A stretch of 15,085 nt of DNA, from assembly GCA_039815415.1 (NCBI GenBank), contig JBCBZH010000081.1, positions 1 through 15,085 of the forward strand, in the 5' to 3' direction. The stretch comes from JBCBZH01 sp039815415 (GTDB lineage: Bacteria; Bacteroidota; Rhodothermia; Rhodothermales; Rubricoccaceae). Made by a program: the position numbers and the translations under genes. Positions within the stretch are counted from its first letter, which is position 1, and every line of letters begins with the position of its first letter. The notes beneath the pieces were generated by a model. It searched no databases. It saw only the letters and a list, made by a program, of their open reading frames with translations, and was not told the origin of the DNA. Shown here in pieces: positions 11,605 to 15,085 of this stretch.

Positions 11605-13767
11605 CTAGTGCGCCTCGGCCCAGGACACATCTGCTGTCGTGCCGACTCGTATGGAGACAAGGGCTACCGTGCCGTCTGAACTCACATCGAGGCTTAGGTC
11701 GCCACGGGGCACGTCCATATCGTGGAGCACACGCCTCCCGATGGACTGCCCATCCAAACTGCGAACGTTCAAGACGGGAGCCGCTTCGGCCTCCCCACTC
11801 CCTGATTCTGGCTGCACCTCTTCCCATTCGACTGAATAAACCATAGTGTCGATGAGGGCCCAGTTCCCCCAGTCTCGGGCCACAGGGGTCTCCGAGAAGC
11901 GACGAGGCGATGTACCAGGGGCCCACCTGAACAGGCCATCCTGGCCGTTAAGAGCCACAATCAGAGAACCATCGGAGACCTCAGCGGCGATCCGTGCGCC
12001 TGAGATGCCAAGGGGCGTCGGATCTGCCCCATTGAGGGGGACCCGCCACACGTCCCACGCATCGTTGGTCTCAGCCCCTACGAGAATGGCCGCGCCATCT
12101 CGTGTAGCGCTTGGCGCTACCAGGGGGTGGTCAGGAGACCAGAGCACGCGTGAGACCGAGCCTCTCGCATCAGCGAGGTAGAGCGTGGACGCTCCATCAG
12201 CGTTCGTGTGGACGTAGGCCAACTGGCGGCTTCCCGGAAGCCATGCGGGAGCGCCGACTGCTCCCTCCTCGAAGGTCGTCTGGCGTGACGGCGCAGACCC
12301 ATCGGCACGGGACACCCACAGCTCACGCGTCCCGCTTCGCGAGGAAACGAATGCAATCTGGCTGCCATCCGGGCTGAATCGGGCTCCCCGATCGGAGCGG
12401 GTCGAGGCGAGAACTGGTTCCATGGCACCGTTTCCGATCGGGATGCGCCATGTGTCCACCTGCCCGCTCCACTCCTCAAAGACAAGCCGCCCTGAAGCCG
12501 CACTCACGTTTCGGACGAGCGGCATGCTACGTGAGAGCAAGCGCGTGATTTCGCCACCATCGAGCGGAACACGCCAGAGACCGAACCCCTCACCAGAAAC
12601 CAGAGCGGCGACCGCGAGCGTCTGATCGTCCAGCCATGCGAGACCATAGAGGTCCGAGTCGGCGGCTGTCACAGCAGTCACTCGGTCTCCCTGCAAGACG
12701 AACACCCGTCCGCGCACCGCGGTTAGACCTGAGGCGATCTCAGCGGGGGCAGTGCCACGAAGAAACGCGAGAGCGTTGCCCGAGGGGCTCCACACGGGTT
12801 GCCAGTCCCCGAACGCACCGGGCGGCGGCTCAGTGATCGGTTCAATCTCACCGGTCGCTAGATCAAGTGAAGAGATTGCGACGGGCCGATCTGCATGACG
12901 GATCGCGAAGGTCAGTTGGCCTCCGTCAGGATGCCACGACAGGCCGCCGATCTCGCAGGCGTCGCAGGGAACGTCCGCGAGTGTACGCTCGCTGCCGCCC
13001 ACGAGTGGGACCGCGCCCAGCGCGATGCGCCCCGCCCCGTACCGCGCGAATGCGAGAGAGTCTCCATCGGGGCTCCACGCTGGATACGCGATGAGACCGT
13101 CGGGGTCACCCATCGACGAGGCAACATCTCCATCGAGGCGGCGCACGACGAGTTCCCCAGTGGTCCAGAGGTCACGTACGTAGGCCACGAGTTGTCCGTC
13201 AGGTGAGAGGGCCGGATAGCCTTCCAGACCTGGGTCGCTCGAAAGAGGCCGGACCTGCCATTCGCGCGGGCTCGGGGAGTCGCCAGAACGGAGCGCCCAT
13301 ACGGACCCCGCGAACACCACCAAGGCAAGAGCGAGACCCGCCACAGCGATCGGCCAGCGCCGGGACAGTGGCTTGGCGATGGTTGCAGGCAGCACAAGAA
13401 CAGGCGGAGACACCGGCCCACGGACTGAATCCCCACCGACGCGGGCATCCCCGCCCCCGTGGACAGGTGCCACGAGGCGGTATCCCACCTGCCGGACCGT
13501 CTCGATGTAGGCCGGGTCGCGCGCGTCGTCTCCGAGGGCCTGGCGAAGGTCGGCGATGGTTCGGAAGAGCGAGTCGTCCGAAACGATGGTGTCGGGCCAG
13601 ACGGCCTCGAACAGCTCGTCGCGAGTGACAATCTCACCCGGAGCATCCGCTAGCCGGAGGAGCGTGCGCATCGTCCGATTGGTTAGCCGCGCCTCTGCGT
13701 CCTCGCGGACGAGTCGGTGGCGGCGAGGCTGGACGAGCCAGTCGGCGAGGTAGAAGTCGTGCACCAT
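11605..13767 (-). CDS. Membrane-anchored winged-helix regulator with TolB-like beta-propeller
   Basis: 720 residues from ATG 13767. A GTG at 13806 would add 13 residues and run into the upstream direct repeats, so it is disfavoured. Residues 4-102 form an OmpR/PhoB/CadC-type winged helix: YLADWLVQPRRHRLVR, EIVTRDELFEAVWPD, SLFRTIADLRQALGDD and the wing YIETVRQVGYRLV. A Gly/Pro-rich linker leads to one transmembrane span (about 139-159, PIAVAGLALALVVFAGSVWA). The remaining 550 residues carry PD40/TolB-type repeats such as YPALSPDGQLVAYVRD, YPAWSPDGDSLAFARY, VWSPSGNALAFLRG and ARFSPDGSQIAFVSSRSG, an extracytoplasmic propeller. This is a CadC/ToxR-like one-component sensor, with the DNA-binding head inside and the sensor outside. 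No phosphorylation domain is present. It contains no copy of the iterated word. Divergent from a VCBS-repeat secreted protein. Confidence 0.9.
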   Translation of the reverse strand: MVHDFYLADWLVQPRRHRLVREDAEARLTNRTMRTLLRLADAPGEIVTRDELFEAVWPDTIVSDDSLFRTIADLRQALGDDARDPAYIETVRQVGYRLVAPVHGGGDARVGGDSVRGPVSPPVLVLPATIAKPLSRRWPIAVAGLALALVVFAGSVWALRSGDSPSPREWQVRPLSSDPGLEGYPALSPDGQLVAYVRDLWTTGELVVRRLDGDVASSMGDPDGLIAYPAWSPDGDSLAFARYGAGRIALGAVPLVGGSERTLADVPCDACEIGGLSWHPDGGQLTFAIRHADRPVAISSLDLATGEIEPITEPPPGAFGDWQPVWSPSGNALAFLRGTAPAEIASGLTAVRGRVFVLQGDRVTAVTAADSDLYGLAWLDDQTLAVAALVSGEGFGLWRVPLDGGEITRLLSRSMPLVRNVSAASGRLVFEEWSGQVDTWRIPIGNGAMEPVLASTRSDRGARFSPDGSQIAFVSSRSGTRELWVSRADGSAPSRQTTFEEGAVGAPAWLPGSRQLAYVHTNADGASTLYLADARGSVSRVLWSPDHPLVAPSATRDGAAILVGAETNDAWDVWRVPLNGADPTPLGISGARIAAEVSDGSLIVALNGQDGLFRWAPGTSPRRFSETPVARDWGNWALIDTMVYSVEWEEVQPESGSGEAEAAPVLNVRSLDGQSIGRRVLHDMDVPRGDLSLDVSSDGTVALVSIRVGTTADVSWAEAH

Positions 13768-13930
13768 TGACGGTTTCAGGCGTCCCTCGGGCGAATTCAG
13801 ATGCACTCAGGTGCTTTTCAGGTGGGCCTCAGGGCAAACGGCGGGGCGCTGGGCAGGTTGTCCCAGGCCTTCGCCTCTCCAGAATCTAGGCTTCCGAGCC
13901 GCCCTCTCCACTCCCTTCCGCTGCCCTCTG
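13768..13930. promoter_or_regulatory. Divergent regulatory region, winged-helix regulator / VCBS gene
   Basis: 163 bp between the two starts. It contains the phased direct repeats at 13775-13835, a short hairpin CTGGG(13849-13853)/CCCAG(13862-13866), and CAGAATCTAG at 13880-13889, shared with the divergent region at 5874. The stretch nearest the VCBS start is pyrimidine-rich. Confidence 0.55.
13775..13835 (+). promoter_or_regulatory. Five helically phased direct repeats, probable operator
   Basis: TTCAGGCG (13775), TTCAGATG (13796), CTCAGGTG (13806), TTCAGGTG (13817) and CTCAGGGC (13828). Start-to-start spacings are 21, 10, 11 and 11 bp, so all face the same side of the helix. PhoB/OmpR-class winged helices bind such head-to-tail repeats at 11-bp spacing. 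The array begins 8 nt from the regulator start, which suits autoregulation. Confidence 0.6.
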
Positions 13931-15085
13931 ATGCGCCCCTGCTTCGCTGCCCTCGTCCTCGCGCTGGCATCCCCCCTTGCCGCCCAGCCCTTCACGCCGG
14001 TGGTTGTCGACACCACGGCTACAGGCTCCGGCCCCGTCGTCTGGGCAGACCTAGACGGAGACGGCAGGCTTGACCTAATCAAGAACAGTTTCTATACCCA
14101 TGCCCTCGTCTACCGAGGCGGTCCGCATGGAACGTGGACTCGGGTCGAGGGCAGCCCGCTCAGCGAGCGGCCGGACATGACCCTCGGGCTGGCGGTGGCT
14201 GACATAGACAATGACGGCGACCTCGACCTCTTTGAGAGCACGGCCAACCATCGATTCGGATACGACTTGGAGATCGGGTCGTTGCTCTGGCGCAACATGA
14301 GGGGCACCTTCACACGCACCGAGACGGGCCCCCTAGGCGCAGTCAACGACGTCAGCTCGAATGGAGGGGCCTGGGCGGACTATGACGCGGATGGCGACTT
14401 GGACCTGATGGTCGCTGTCCATGACCTGTGGTCTCTGAACCCGGATGCCCCCACGAGCGAAAACGTGCTCTTTGAGAACACAGGGGCGGGCGCCTTCCGT
14501 CGGAACACGACCGCGCTTCCGGATTCGCCTGGCGACGCAGATCTTCGCCCCATCTGGGCGGACTATGACGGTGATGGGGATCTCGACCTCAGCATCCCTC
14601 AAGGCTACTTCGAGACGGCTCCAGCGCACCGGCGGTCCGACTTCTTCCGGAACCAGCTCGCAGAGACCGGCTCCGCAACGTTCCAGCACGACAGCACGAG
14701 TGCGTTCACGCGCGCTACGACCAATACGACCTCGCTGTCGTGGGTGGACTATGACAACGACGGAGACCTCGATCTCTACCTCTGCGCATTTGCCCCCGGC
14801 GATCGTCCGCCGACAGAGGCCCCTGGCCTCCCGAACCAGCTCTGGACAAACGTGAACGGCACCTTTGTCCGTGCCACAGAGGGACCGCACGTGACTGACG
14901 CAAAGCTGACGACTGGCCACATCTGGCTTGACGCAGACAATGACGGCGATCTCGACCTCTTCGGGCGTTGGGTGCTCCAACAAGCGCCACCTCGAAACCC
15001 GTGCGTACCCTTTCAGCGGCGGCGGCACCCTTCGTCGCCTCGCGAAGCATTGCTGCGAGTGGCTGGAGGAGGGCCCAGACCTCAG
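13931..15085 (+). CDS. Secreted VCBS/FG-GAP repeat protein (3' end outside window)
   Basis: 385 residues visible from ATG 13931; the frame is open at the right edge. The signal peptide is MRPCFAALVLALASPLAAQ. Six calcium-binding-type motifs follow: DLDGDGRLD (40-48), DIDNDGDLD (91-99), DYDADGDLD (150-158), DYDGDGDLD (211-219), DYDNDGDLD (273-281) and DADNDGDLD (334-342), spaced about 50-65 residues apart. Each is followed by the usual LWRN, LFEN, FFRN or LWTN plus GTF pattern. This is the seven-bladed integrin-like propeller of VCBS/FG-GAP proteins, secreted or cell-surface, often in adhesion or polymer binding. After about residue 345 the expected blade pattern is lost (Arg/Pro-rich), hinting at a frameshift. 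The C-terminus, where a type IX sorting domain might sit, is not in the window. Confidence 0.82.
   Translation, partial: MRPCFAALVLALASPLAAQPFTPVVVDTTATGSGPVVWADLDGDGRLDLIKNSFYTHALVYRGGPHGTWTRVEGSPLSERPDMTLGLAVADIDNDGDLDLFESTANHRFGYDLEIGSLLWRNMRGTFTRTETGPLGAVNDVSSNGGAWADYDADGDLDLMVAVHDLWSLNPDAPTSENVLFENTGAGAFRRNTTALPDSPGDADLRPIWADYDGDGDLDLSIPQGYFETAPAHRRSDFFRNQLAETGSATFQHDSTSAFTRATTNTTSLSWVDYDNDGDLDLYLCAFAPGDRPPTEAPGLPNQLWTNVNGTFVRATEGPHVTDAKLTTGHIWLDADNDGDLDLFGRWVLQQAPPRNPCVPFQRRRHPSSPREALLRVAGGGPRPQ

Overview
The window is a GC-rich bacterial chromosome segment with 17 supportable protein genes. I see no RNA gene, mobile element or CRISPR array. My best guess at the source is a marine or halophilic member of the Rhodothermota (Rubricoccus/Rubrivirga-like). 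This is inferred from high GC, starts without Shine-Dalgarno sequences, CIA30-family proteins, VCBS-repeat secreted proteins and a winged-helix/TolB-propeller membrane regulator. It was not tested by any search.

Layout. Positions 1-4840 hold envelope and housekeeping genes: a hairpin, a PEGA lipoprotein (-), two tiny membrane proteins (+), a secreted thioredoxin-fold protein (-) divergent from a site-2 protease with CBS domains (+), and a CrtC/AttH-like lipoprotein (-) divergent from a SnoaL-like protein (+). Positions 4846-6403 carry a terminator hairpin, a secreted PqqB-like metallo-hydrolase (-) and a divergent GNAT acetyltransferase (+). Positions 6462-8845 hold the cell-wall pair ddl-murF, 5 nt apart. 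These make D-Ala-D-Ala and attach it to the UDP-MurNAc tripeptide. Positions 8900-10038 carry two tandem CIA30 paralogues, one apparently cytoplasmic and one a lipoprotein. On the minus strand (13767 to 10035) come a membrane-anchored winged-helix regulator with a beta-propeller, a Crp/Fnr-type regulator and a beta-hydroxyacid dehydrogenase. Divergent from the big regulator is a secreted VCBS-repeat protein that runs off the right edge.

Two signals stand out beyond the genes. First, the word CGAGCTGGCGA (either strand) occurs ten times exactly, and its 10-base core CGAGCTGGCG sixteen times, where about 0.1 core copies would be expected. It is read in three different codon frames and also forms an intergenic inverted repeat. 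It behaves like a genome-wide iterated word (DNA-uptake-sequence-like or HIP1-like) and is absent from the last 3.6 kb. Second, the 163-bp divergent gap beside the winged-helix regulator holds five direct repeats of YTCAGRYG-type at 21-10-11-11 bp spacing. That is the phasing expected for a PhoB/OmpR-class winged helix, so this looks like the regulator's own operator.

Minor signals are pyrimidine-rich leaders in place of ribosome binding sites, a GATTCT hexamer 19-25 nt ahead of four minus-strand starts, and a palindrome GCGTACGC before both CIA30 genes.
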